Source: an uncultured Parabacteroides sp. (lineage in GTDB: Bacteria; Bacteroidota; Bacteroidia; Bacteroidales; Tannerellaceae). From it: a DNA stretch of 64,000 bases. Below, piece after piece: positions 27,480 to 35,832 of this stretch. The notes under the pieces were generated by a model, which was not told the DNA's origin, did not search any database, and saw only the letters and a list, made by a program, of their open reading frames with translations. The translations under genes were made by a program, and so were the position numbers. Location of the stretch: positions 1-64,000 of the forward strand of contig NZ_CAJJWO010000001.1 of NCBI RefSeq assembly GCF_905196875.1. The letters run 5' to 3'. Within the stretch, counting starts at the first letter, position 1. The number at the start of each line of letters is the position of its first letter.

Positions 27480-27496
27480 GTGGCTAGTTACAAAAA

Positions 27497-27562
27497 GTGT
27501 TTCACCCTAATGAAACAGTTGTTTCTCCTAATTGAAACAGTTGTTTCATTAGGGTGAAACAC
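27497..27562. repeat. 66-bp triple-palindrome repeat, copy 2
   Basis: Three tandem 22-bp palindromic units with GTTTCA / TGAAAC arms. The middle unit is degenerate in one arm (GTTTCT) and the outer units are near reverse complements. It is inverted relative to copy 1 on the map, but both copies have the same orientation relative to the gene they follow. It begins 17 nt behind the uxaA stop. Confidence 0.85.
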
Positions 27563-27799
27563 TTTTGATATAGTAGCATATGTTAATGTTTTTAGTAGAC
27601 TACTTTCTGCCTTATATAAAAGAAATACATTTTTTCCACCAACTCTGTTATAAAAACCTCTTTTCTCCGACTATATAATAAAGTTCAAACAAATGGATTG
27701 GTTGATTCATAAAAAATGGTCTGAAGGATTTAACCTACTATTTAGTGTGGCAAAAAGTATGTAGAGACAAAATCTATACGGTATCTCCTCGCTTTTACG
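27563..27799. other. Non-coding gap between the repeat and dinB
   Basis: AT-rich stretch with no open frame, tRNA or strong hairpin that I can support. It separates the 3' end of the uxaA operon and its repeat from the dinB promoter. Confidence 0.5.
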
Positions 27800-27807
27800 T
27801 ATCTTTG
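27800..27807 (+). promoter_or_regulatory. -7 box of dinB
   Basis: TATCTTTG fits TAnnTTTG. It is followed at 27815-27822 by a strong Shine-Dalgarno sequence (AAAGGAGG), so the leader would be very short and translation would start close to 27827. No convincing TTTG -33 box is seen. Confidence 0.55.
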
Positions 27808-27826
27808 TTTAGGAAAAGGAGGTTAT

Positions 27827-28930
27827 ACGGAACGTAAAATCATACATATAGATATGGATGCATTCTATGCATCGGTCGAGCAACGGGACAATCCGGAGCT
27901 GCGGGGAAAAGCGCTGGCGGTTGGTTATTCGGAAGAGCGTGGCGTGGTTGCCGCAGCCAGTTATGAGGCACGTAAATACGGTGTCCGTTCCGCCATGTCG
28001 TCACAAAAAGCCAAGCGCTTATGTCCTCACCTGATTTTTGTGCCGGGCAGAATGAGCGTGTATAAAGAAGTCTCTTCTCAAATCCACGAGATTTTCCATG
28101 AATATACGGATATCATCGAACCACTTTCTCTGGATGAAGCCTTCCTCGATGTGACAGAAAATAAAAAGCAAATCTCTCTTGCCGTCGATATAGCCAAAGA
28201 GATCAAGCAACGGATACGGCAGGAACTGCATCTGGTCGCCTCCGCCGGTATATCCTATAATAAATTCCTGGCTAAAATAGCCTCCGACTACCGGAAGCCA
28301 GACGGTCTTTGTACGATCCATCCGGCACAGGCACTCGACTTTATCGCCCAGCTGCCTATCGAATCATTCTGGGGTGTCGGTCCCGTCACCGCCAAAAAGA
28401 TGCATACATTGGGTATCCATAACGGAGAAAAACTAAGGGAATGTTCGCAGGAAATGCTGACCCGTCAATTCGGAAAAGCAGGTATCTTGTATTATGAATG
28501 CGTCCGGGGAATAGATTTGCGCCCTGTAGAAGCCATCCGTATCCGTAAATCCGTCGGCTGCGAACATACGCTGGAAAAAGATATCTCCCGCCAATCGTCC
28601 GTCATCATCGAGCTTTACCATGTAGCCACCGAACTGATCGGTCGCCTGCAACGAACCGGATTCAAAGGAAATACATTGACATTAAAGATAAAATTCCACG
28701 ATTTCACATTAAAAACAAAAAGTATTACCCAATCTCACGAACTGACCGCCTTAAACGAGATCCTCCCCCTTGCCAAACAACTGCTGAAAGAGGTAAATTA
28801 TGAAACGAACCCGATCCGGCTGCTTGGTCTTTCTGTTTCAAACCCACAGGAAGAACGGGAAGAAACCGTAAAAAAAGAACGGTGGGAACAGTTAAGTTTG
28901 GAGTTTAGTGATTGGAAAGTTTCGTATTAA
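27827..28930 (+). CDS. dinB: DNA polymerase IV (Y family) with probable non-AUG start
   Basis: Error-prone translesion polymerase of about 367 residues. Y-family features are IHIDMDAFYASVE at the N-terminus, PLSLDEAFLDVT with the second and third catalytic acids, SAGISYNKFLAKIASDY, and a little-finger domain from about residue 240. The first ATG in frame (27854) would start at MDAFYAS and lose the preceding Asp of HIDMD, which corresponds to an essential metal ligand. Upstream the frame stays open to 27746 but holds no ATG, GTG or TTG. A strong Shine-Dalgarno sequence at 27815-27822 points to the ACG at 27827, giving an N-terminus like (M)ERKIIHIDMD. The exact start codon is inference; the gene identity is firm. 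Confidence 0.85.
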   Translation, partial: TERKIIHIDMDAFYASVEQRDNPELRGKALAVGYSEERGVVAAASYEARKYGVRSAMSSQKAKRLCPHLIFVPGRMSVYKEVSSQIHEIFHEYTDIIEPLSLDEAFLDVTENKKQISLAVDIAKEIKQRIRQELHLVASAGISYNKFLAKIASDYRKPDGLCTIHPAQALDFIAQLPIESFWGVGPVTAKKMHTLGIHNGEKLRECSQEMLTRQFGKAGILYYECVRGIDLRPVEAIRIRKSVGCEHTLEKDISRQSSVIIELYHVATELIGRLQRTGFKGNTLTLKIKFHDFTLKTKSITQSHELTALNEILPLAKQLLKEVNYETNPIRLLGLSVSNPQEEREETVKKERWEQLSLEFSDWKVSY

Positions 28931-28933
28931 AGT

Positions 28934-28941
28934 TATATTTG
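28934..28941 (+). promoter_or_regulatory. -7 box of the PUL 2 sigma gene
   Basis: TATATTTG just after the dinB stop codon and 27 nt upstream of the sigma ATG at 28969. It would let PUL 2 regulators be made independently of dinB. Confidence 0.5.
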
Positions 28942-28968
28942 CACAAAATCTAAAAGGGATACTATTAT

Positions 28969-29562
28969 ATGCACAAGCGGTTCCTCTCCATATCCGGGCA
29001 AACCGATGATGAGTTACTTATTTTTTTGCAAAAAGGAAATGAGAGGGCTTTCACTACTATTTATGAACGGTATCATAAATTACTTTATGTCGTTGCTTTC
29101 AAATATTTAAAGGACAACGATACCGCCAAAGATGCCGTCCAGCAAATATTCCTGAAGCTCTGGGAGTCGCGTACACTCCTCAGCATTCAGATCAACCTGA
29201 GAAATTATCTGTACACCATGTTGAAAAATCACCTGCTGAACGAGATAAGGAATAACTATACCGCATTGGAGAAGAATTATGAACTGGCACAAGAAATAAT
29301 CGAATATGAAAACGAAATATTGGAAAAGCTGGAAGAAAAGGAAATGAACGAACAGTTGTACCGGGCTATCGACAACCTGCCGGAACAGAAGAAAATCGTC
29401 TGCCTGTACAAACTGGAAAAAGGATTGTCCAATCAGGAGATTGCAGAAAAGATGCAGATATCGATACCGACAGTCAAAACTCATTATTCGCAGGCCATCA
29501 AACTGCTCAGGGAACATTTCGATAAGTTGCTAATCCTGCTACTCTCTTCCTTTTTCTCCTGA
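28969..29562 (+). CDS. ECF-type RNA polymerase sigma factor, PUL 2
   Basis: Sigma-70 family ECF factor of 197 residues. Region 2 is at about 30-95 (TIYERYHKLLYVVAFKYLKD, DAVQQIFLKLWES) and the region 4 helix-turn-helix at about 130-185 (NLPEQKKIVCLYKLEKGLSN, MQISIPTVKTHYSQAIKLL). It heads the sigma-fecR-susC-susD-GH109-GH20 unit and should activate susCD on signalling through FecR. Its 3' end contains a 10-bp hairpin (29547-29570) that spans the stop codon. Confidence 0.93.
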   Translation: MHKRFLSISGQTDDELLIFLQKGNERAFTTIYERYHKLLYVVAFKYLKDNDTAKDAVQQIFLKLWESRTLLSIQINLRNYLYTMLKNHLLNEIRNNYTALEKNYELAQEIIEYENEILEKLEEKEMNEQLYRAIDNLPEQKKIVCLYKLEKGLSNQEIAEKMQISIPTVKTHYSQAIKLLREHFDKLLILLLSSFFS

Positions 29563-29570
29563 AAAAGGAA
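29547..29570 (+). other. Hairpin spanning the sigma gene stop codon
   Basis: Perfect 10-bp arms TTCCTTTTTC and GAAAAAGGAA around a TCCT loop, at the sigma-fecR junction of PUL 2. It has no U tract behind it; it might slow exonucleases or limit fecR read-through. Function unknown. Confidence 0.4.
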
Positions 29571-29637
29571 AAAAGAGCAACAAACACTCATACCAACAGT
29601 CCAGTTATGTGTCAATTAAGAAAACAGGAATAAGAAA

Positions 29638-30627
29638 ATGAAAACACCAGATAAACATATCATCGACAGAACGCTCGACAATACCGCCACTCCGGAAGAA
29701 GCACGCCAGGTAATCCGCTGGTTCTCCACACCGGAGGGTGCGAAATATCTGTCCTCCTTGATGGATGAAGACGCGGAAAAGATACAGCCGGGCAGCGAAG
29801 AACTGTATGTAGAACGCAGCATTCCTTCCGATGAGATGTATCAGTATATTATGAAGAGAATCCACCTCCGGAAAAAAAAACAGATACTTTTCCGGGCAGC
29901 CGCCATCTTTATTCCGCTACTGTTGTTCCTCGGGCAATTCTGGTATATAGATAAACGCATCGATCTTTTTGCCGATTCCGGTTACGAAGAAATATATGTA
30001 CCTAAAGGAGAACGCATGCAACTGATCTTCCAGGATGGTTCACGCGCCACACTCAATGCCGAAACCCGTATCAAATATCCCCGGAAATTCGGTTTCTCCG
30101 AGCGTAAAGTCGAACTCGAAGGAGAAGCATTCTTCGAAGTCTCCCCGAACAAGGACCGCCCGTTCATCGTGGATGTAAAAGATATCAATGTAAAAGTATT
30201 GGGAACGACATTTGATGTAAAAGCCTACACTACCGACCCGGATATCTTTGTCACCTTGGAAAGCGGAAAAGTGCAACTGGCAAACCAACACAGTTCATTA
30301 GCCTACATGAAACCGGGAGAAAAAGCGACTTACAACCGGAAAAGCGGCGTTTGCAAAATATCCCGTCCAGAGAACATCAATCTCCTTTCTGCCTGGAAAA
30401 AGAATCAGATTGTATTCGATAATACGTCTCTGTCTGAAGTGATAGCGACCTTGTCACGCTGGTATAATGTAGAGTTTATCATAGCTGACTCATCGGTTCT
30501 CCACTATAACTACACGCTTACCTCAACAGACCAGAGCATTGAACAGATTCTGAAAGATATTGAGAAAATAACTCCGGTGAAATTCATTGAAAAAGAAGGA
30601 TTTATCAACATAGAACTAACAAAATAA
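29638..30627 (+). CDS. FecR-family anti-sigma factor, PUL 2
   Basis: Inner-membrane anti-sigma factor of 329 residues. A cytoplasmic sigma-binding part (about 1-80) is followed by one membrane segment (about 84-103; LFRAAAIFIPLLLFLGQFW), a periplasmic FecR domain (about 115-215; VPKGERMQLIFQDGSRATLN, GEAFFEVSPNKDRPFIVDV) and a C-terminal DUF4974/STN-like domain (about 255-328). It is paired with the sigma gene 75 nt upstream; PUL 1 has the same spacing. It would relay ligand uptake by the STN-bearing SusC at 30835. Confidence 0.92.
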   Translation: MKTPDKHIIDRTLDNTATPEEARQVIRWFSTPEGAKYLSSLMDEDAEKIQPGSEELYVERSIPSDEMYQYIMKRIHLRKKKQILFRAAAIFIPLLLFLGQFWYIDKRIDLFADSGYEEIYVPKGERMQLIFQDGSRATLNAETRIKYPRKFGFSERKVELEGEAFFEVSPNKDRPFIVDVKDINVKVLGTTFDVKAYTTDPDIFVTLESGKVQLANQHSSLAYMKPGEKATYNRKSGVCKISRPENINLLSAWKKNQIVFDNTSLSEVIATLSRWYNVEFIIADSSVLHYNYTLTSTDQSIEQILKDIEKITPVKFIEKEGFINIELTK

Positions 30628-30750
30628 AACTTTTTTCATTTTCTACTCATACTTTTTCTGGCACCGTGTGTCTACTATATAGAAAGCATCAAATTGTTTA
30701 ACCTATAAAAAAAGCACACATGAACAACACAACATAATAAACTCAAAAAA

Positions 30751-30782
30751 ATAACCGGAAATATCCCCACATTCCCGGTTAT
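30751..30782. other. Stem-loop in the fecR-susC gap of PUL 2
   Basis: Arms ATAACCGG and CCGGTTAT around a 16-nt loop, 52 nt upstream of the susC ATG. There is no U tract. It mirrors the stem-loop at 12908-12940 of PUL 1 in position but not in sequence. Confidence 0.4.
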
Positions 30783-30834
30783 CCACGTACCGAAATTCAA
30801 ATTAATTTCTAATACATAAATTCATTTCAAAAGT

Positions 30835-33800
30835 ATGAAAAAAAATGGTTCGTGCCTTATCCCCAGGCACCTTTTAATATTAATTGAGAAAATCCCGAAT
30901 GCAATGAAACTGACATTTTTATTTCTGGTTATCTCCTTGTTAACCTTTACAGCAGAAGCCTCTGCCCAGCGAGTTTCTATGTCACTCAACAACGTCAAGG
31001 TTGAAAAAGTGTTATCAGCCATCACCAAACAGACGGGACTCAGCGTTGCATACAGCAAACAGATTGTCAATCTGGACAGAAAAGTGAGTATTCAGGTTGA
31101 AAACGCAGATGTTGCCTCGGTCCTGGAAAAACTGGTTGCTGATACCAATCTGAATTACGAGATCAAAAACAATAAGATCTATTTGTTCGAAAAACGGACT
31201 GTGACTACAAAACCTGCTATTCAACAAAAAAAACAGATTTCAGGAAAAATTGTAGATCAAAATGGAGAATTCGTTATTGGAGCAAATGTAGTAGTAGCCG
31301 GAACAGCGATTGGTACAATTACAGATACAGATGGTAATTTTACATTGGAAGTGCCTAACGGAGCTACATTGAAAATCTCTTATATCGGTTATATCGAACA
31401 AAGTATTCCTATTGGTAATAAATCTGTCATATCTGTTATCCTGAAAGAAGATTCCCAAACATTGAATGAAGTGGTGGTGGTTGGTTATGGTACACAAAAG
31501 AAAGCTACTTTGACCGGTGCTGTCGCCAGTGTGCGATCGGAACAAATTGCCAATAGAGCAGCATCGGATGCTACGAACTTGCTGACCGGTATCGCTCCGG
31601 GATTGACAGCTATTCAACGTTCCGGTCAGCCGGGAGCCGACGGTGCTGAATTTATTATTCGTGGTCCCGGAACACTGAATTCTACATCTCCCTTGACCAT
31701 TGTTGATGGAATTCCGGGGAGTATGAATGCCATTGATCCGAATGACATAGAAAGCATCAGTGTTCTGAAAGATGCTGCCTCCGCTGCTATTTACGGTGTA
31801 CGTGCTGGTAATGGAGTGATTTTGGTTACAACTAAGAAAGGGAAAGAAGGTCGCATGAAAGTATCTTATAATGGGTATATCGGCATTCAAAACCCGACCC
31901 GTCTACCTAAATGGGTGAACTCTACCGATTATGCGACCTTGTATAATGAAGCGTTGACTAATGACGGATTGGCTCCGAAATATTCAGAGACGGACATCGA
32001 AAATTACCGAAAAGGAACAGATCCGGATCTGTATCCTAATTCGAATCAAACCGACGAATTATTTTCAAAAAGCGGATTCCAGCATAGCCATCATGTACAG
32101 TTGGATGGAGGAACGGAAAAGACAAGATATAATTTCTCTTTAGGGTATCTGAACAGAGAAGGATTAATTGCTCAAACTGGTTTGGAGAGATATTCAATCA
32201 GAGGTAATTTTGATTTCGATATTAGTAAACGAGTGAATTTTGGTATGAATTTCTCATACATCAGACAGGAAAAATCACAACCCTATCAGAGCATCAATGA
32301 GTTGGTTCACCGTTCTTATCGTGAAACACCTGTTACTCCGATCAAATGGTCGAACGGGAACTGGGCTGCTTTCATGAATGAACATAATTCAGTAGCAGAA
32401 GCACAAGACGGAGGCTATGATCATTATACAGATAATTTTCTGACTGCGATTGGAACACTCGAAGTAAAGCTCATAGACGGCTTATCTGTAAAAGGTGTTG
32501 CCGCCTTAAATGGTAATTTCACCCATACCAAAAGACAGCAATACAATCTGTTGCTTTATAATGCGCCTGATGTTGTCGGTATGAAGTTCAGACCTTATTT
32601 ATATGAGAACAGAGGAGAATCATCTGATATAAACTTACAGGCGTTTCTTAACTATGATAAAACATTCGGGAAACATAATGTGGCAGCGGTCCTTGGTTAC
32701 GAACAACGTAAATACACTAACTCTTCCATCGCCGCATCCCGTTATGATCTTCCAGAAAACAACATGTTGGATCAAATAAATGCCGGCGATGCTTCCGACC
32801 AGCGAAATGACGGAGGTATGGATGAAAATAGTATCCGTTCCGTGTTTGGCAGGGTGAACTATAATTTTGCAGAACGCTATCTATTGGAAGTTACGTTACG
32901 TTATGACGGTTCCTCCCGCTTCCCTAAAGATAATCGTTTTGAATTATTCCCTTCCGTATCGGCAGGTTGGCGCATATCTGAAGAAGAGTTCTTCCATTTC
33001 GATCCTGTCTCGAACCTGAAATTGAGAGCTTCATGGGGACATTTAGGAAATCAGGAAATTGGTAATTATGCTTATCAGAATAAATATTCTTTAGGGCGTT
33101 TGTATGGTTTCGGAAATATAATGTATTCTGGTATCGCAGAAAACTATAGTATGTCCAATGCTACTATTGGCTGGGAAAATACCGAAATGGTGAATGCCGG
33201 GTTGGATTTGAATATGTTTAACAATAGACTGTCGTTTACATTTGATTATTTCGTTAGAAACACTCATGATATCTTAATGAGCTTGCCACAGCCTTCCATT
33301 TTGGGAGCTTACGCTCCGGTAATCAATGCCGGTGCAGTACGGAATAATGGTTTTGAAATGCAGTTAGGATGGAATGATCAAGTAAAGGACTTTAATTATT
33401 ATGCTAATCTTAGTGTATCCAGAGTAAAAGATAAGATTACGGATCTGAAAGGAGCTGACACTCCAGGACGTTCAGTTGGCGATCCGATTAATAATATATT
33501 TGGTCTGGAGGCCATCGGTTTGTTTGCTTCTGAAGAGGAAATTAAAAATGCCCCGAATCAAGATTATACAGGAGGTGCTTCTCCCGGAGATATCAGATAT
33601 AAAGACCAAAATGGAGATAAAAAAATTACGGCAGAAGACCGTGTCAACATCGGTAACTCTTTTCCTGGCGTAACTTTTGGTTTGCAGCTCGGTGCAAGTT
33701 ATAAAGGTTTTGATATAGCAACCACGATTCAGGCTGTAGCTGATGTCCAGGGGTACTTGACAGGAACAGCCGCCCAGGCTTTTTCTAATGGAGCAAGTGC

Positions 33801-34137
33801 TCTGGAGGCACAAAAGGATCGTTGGACACCGGATAATTTGAATGCTTCTTATCCTCGCCTTTCGTTGAACAACGCATCAAGGAATTATACGCAGACGAAC
33901 TCTTTCTTTATGGAGAATGCCAGTTACATAAAAATGAGGAATTTACAAATCGGCTATTCCTTACCTAAGTCAGTGTTAAGTAACCTGTTCGTTGAGAAAT
34001 GCCGTTTTTATGTAAGCGCGGATAACCTGTTCACAATTACAAGTTTCAGAGGTTTCGACCCGGAAACTCCGTGGGGTGGAGGTAATATCTATCCAATGGT
34101 TACTTCTTATACATTTGGTTTAAATCTTGTCTTCTAA
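30835..34137 (+). CDS. SusC/RagA-family TonB-dependent transporter with STN domain, PUL 2
   Basis: Outer-membrane glycan importer of 1100 residues. Domains in order are the export signal, STN (about 46-118; VSMSLNNVKVEKVLSAITKQ), carboxypeptidase-regulatory-like domain (about 138-205; ISGKIVDQNGEFVIGANVVV), plug (about 210-330; EVVVVGYGTQKKATLTGAVA, GVRAGNGVILVTTKKGKEGR) and beta-barrel ending in SYTFGLNLVF. The STN domain again fits control by the sigma/FecR pair. A second in-frame ATG at 30904 directly precedes the hydrophobic signal core (KLTFLFLVISLLTF); the longer start is common in this family. Confidence 0.95.
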   Translation: MKKNGSCLIPRHLLILIEKIPNAMKLTFLFLVISLLTFTAEASAQRVSMSLNNVKVEKVLSAITKQTGLSVAYSKQIVNLDRKVSIQVENADVASVLEKLVADTNLNYEIKNNKIYLFEKRTVTTKPAIQQKKQISGKIVDQNGEFVIGANVVVAGTAIGTITDTDGNFTLEVPNGATLKISYIGYIEQSIPIGNKSVISVILKEDSQTLNEVVVVGYGTQKKATLTGAVASVRSEQIANRAASDATNLLTGIAPGLTAIQRSGQPGADGAEFIIRGPGTLNSTSPLTIVDGIPGSMNAIDPNDIESISVLKDAASAAIYGVRAGNGVILVTTKKGKEGRMKVSYNGYIGIQNPTRLPKWVNSTDYATLYNEALTNDGLAPKYSETDIENYRKGTDPDLYPNSNQTDELFSKSGFQHSHHVQLDGGTEKTRYNFSLGYLNREGLIAQTGLERYSIRGNFDFDISKRVNFGMNFSYIRQEKSQPYQSINELVHRSYRETPVTPIKWSNGNWAAFMNEHNSVAEAQDGGYDHYTDNFLTAIGTLEVKLIDGLSVKGVAALNGNFTHTKRQQYNLLLYNAPDVVGMKFRPYLYENRGESSDINLQAFLNYDKTFGKHNVAAVLGYEQRKYTNSSIAASRYDLPENNMLDQINAGDASDQRNDGGMDENSIRSVFGRVNYNFAERYLLEVTLRYDGSSRFPKDNRFELFPSVSAGWRISEEEFFHFDPVSNLKLRASWGHLGNQEIGNYAYQNKYSLGRLYGFGNIMYSGIAENYSMSNATIGWENTEMVNAGLDLNMFNNRLSFTFDYFVRNTHDILMSLPQPSILGAYAPVINAGAVRNNGFEMQLGWNDQVKDFNYYANLSVSRVKDKITDLKGADTPGRSVGDPINNIFGLEAIGLFASEEEIKNAPNQDYTGGASPGDIRYKDQNGDKKITAEDRVNIGNSFPGVTFGLQLGASYKGFDIATTIQAVADVQGYLTGTAAQAFSNGASALEAQKDRWTPDNLNASYPRLSLNNASRNYTQTNSFFMENASYIKMRNLQIGYSLPKSVLSNLFVEKCRFYVSADNLFTITSFRGFDPETPWGGGNIYPMVTSYTFGLNLVF

Positions 34138-34143
34138 TCGTTA

Positions 34144-35757
34144 ATGATGATAAACATGAAAAAGTATATTTTTATATGGATAATAGGGATCATATTCCCC
34201 TTATTTACTGCTTGTAATGATAGCTTTCTGGATCTGAATCCGAGAGATCAATTATCGGAACAAACATTCTGGGCCACGGAAACGGATGCTTTTAATGCGC
34301 TGGTCGGCGTTTATTCCCGTTATACGGACGGAGATAACGTTTGGATGTATTATGATCATATATTAGGATTACCGGCCCGGACGGATGAAGCTGTCAATGT
34401 GTGGAAAGGTAATGATTATAACAACCTGGGAGCAGGAAATAACAGCCCTTCCATGTGGTATACGAAAGAGTTATGGTCTATCCGCTATCGTATTATTCGT
34501 ACTTGCAATGTGTTTCTGACTAATATTGACAAACCGGAAATGGATAATACAAAGCGTGAACAAATGAAAGGGGAAGTTAAATTCCTGCGTGCTTTTGCTT
34601 ATCATTTTCTGTTGAATAACTGGGGAGGAGTTCCCATTATTGAAGAATCTCTGAATCTGGAGGATCTGAAACGCCCGAGAAATACAGCAGAAGAAGTGTT
34701 GAATTTTATTTTGAAAGATTTGGACGATGCAATCAAGGTCCTGCCGGAAACATGGTCGTCTGAATATGCCGGACGTATTACGAAAGGAGCAGCTTTAGGA
34801 ATGAAGGCACGTGCGTTGTTATATGCCGGACGTTGGGAAGAAGCTGCCGTTGCCGCAAAAGCAGTAATGGATTTAGGAGTACATTCGCTGTATCCTAACT
34901 ATGAAGAGTTATTTGAAATAAACAATAAATATAATGATGAAATATTATATGCTTGGCAATTTGTAGGACAGAATATGGCAAACTATACGCAAATCTATAT
35001 GCATTTCCCTAGTTATGGCGGTTGGGGTGGAACAAATCCTTTACAGGGCTTTATTGATGAATTTCCTTGTACAGATGGAAAGCCGTCTTATGAGTCTGCG
35101 GTATATAATCCCGAAAAACCATATGAGAATAGAGACCCTCGTTTTTATATGTCCATCATATATCCGGGAGCGACTTATAGGGATATCGAAATTCCGGTTT
35201 ATGGCGATGTAGACTATCCGGGGGCAACAGGAAATTCTTCCCAGTCCGGATATTATACTCGTAAATTTCTGGATAATGGAGCTGTCAGATATGCTTTGAT
35301 TCCTATGGAAAGTAATGTAGTCATATTGCGTTATGCAGAAGTACTTCTGACTTACGCAGAGGCTAAGATTGAATCCGGATCAATCGATCAGTCTGTGTAT
35401 GATGCCATCAATTTATTGAGAGCAAGAGCCTATGGGGTTAATATTGGTGAAACGGATAAATATCCTGCTGTTACAGGAGGTTCTCAAACCGAGTTGAGAG
35501 AGATAGTACGCCGTGAACGTATGACCGAACTTTGTTTTGAAGGACAGCGCAGAGACGATATTATTCGTTGGAAAACAGCCGAAAAAGCATTGAATGGTGC
35601 TTGTTATGGAATACCAGTAGAAAAGGGCAGTAAAGATCATATTTTAGTGATGGAGCGTCGTTTCAACCCTTCTTATCATTATCTCTTCCCGATTCCCCAA
35701 GATGAAATCGACCTGATCGGTAAAGATATTATGAAACAAAATCCAGGTTGGGATTAA
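34144..35757 (+). CDS. SusD/RagB-family nutrient-binding lipoprotein, PUL 2
   Basis: Surface glycan-binding lipoprotein of 537 residues, partner of the SusC six bases upstream. The signal ends in a lipobox (PLFTAC), followed by NDSFLDLNPRDQLSEQTFW. The helical SusD-like part contains KFLRAFAYHFLLNNWGGVPI and the C-terminal SusD/RagB domain contains ILRYAEVLLTYAEAKIESG and RRERMTELCFEGQRRDDIIR. ATGs at 34144, 34147 and 34156 are all usable; the last gives the most typical signal (MKKYIF). Confidence 0.95.
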   Translation: MMINMKKYIFIWIIGIIFPLFTACNDSFLDLNPRDQLSEQTFWATETDAFNALVGVYSRYTDGDNVWMYYDHILGLPARTDEAVNVWKGNDYNNLGAGNNSPSMWYTKELWSIRYRIIRTCNVFLTNIDKPEMDNTKREQMKGEVKFLRAFAYHFLLNNWGGVPIIEESLNLEDLKRPRNTAEEVLNFILKDLDDAIKVLPETWSSEYAGRITKGAALGMKARALLYAGRWEEAAVAAKAVMDLGVHSLYPNYEELFEINNKYNDEILYAWQFVGQNMANYTQIYMHFPSYGGWGGTNPLQGFIDEFPCTDGKPSYESAVYNPEKPYENRDPRFYMSIIYPGATYRDIEIPVYGDVDYPGATGNSSQSGYYTRKFLDNGAVRYALIPMESNVVILRYAEVLLTYAEAKIESGSIDQSVYDAINLLRARAYGVNIGETDKYPAVTGGSQTELREIVRRERMTELCFEGQRRDDIIRWKTAEKALNGACYGIPVEKGSKDHILVMERRFNPSYHYLFPIPQDEIDLIGKDIMKQNPGWD

Positions 35758-35771
35758 TTCTTTAGACCGTA

Positions 35772-35808
35772 TAATCCTGAGTGGTCGAAATCATTCAGGA
35801 TTATTTTT
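35772..35808 (+). terminator. Intrinsic terminator between susD and GH109 (PUL 2)
   Basis: Arms AATCCTGA (35773-35780) and TCAGGATT (35795-35802) followed by ATTTTTAA on the plus strand. It stands directly behind susD, as in PUL 1, and would lower expression of the two enzyme genes relative to susCD. Confidence 0.65.
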
Positions 35809-35832
35809 AATAATCTATAAAATCTTATTATC

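Noticed and set aside
228..27562. 27-kb mobile island bounded by inverted repeats
   Set aside because: The repeats sit at gene 3' ends like dispersed elements; there is no integrase, transposase or attachment site.
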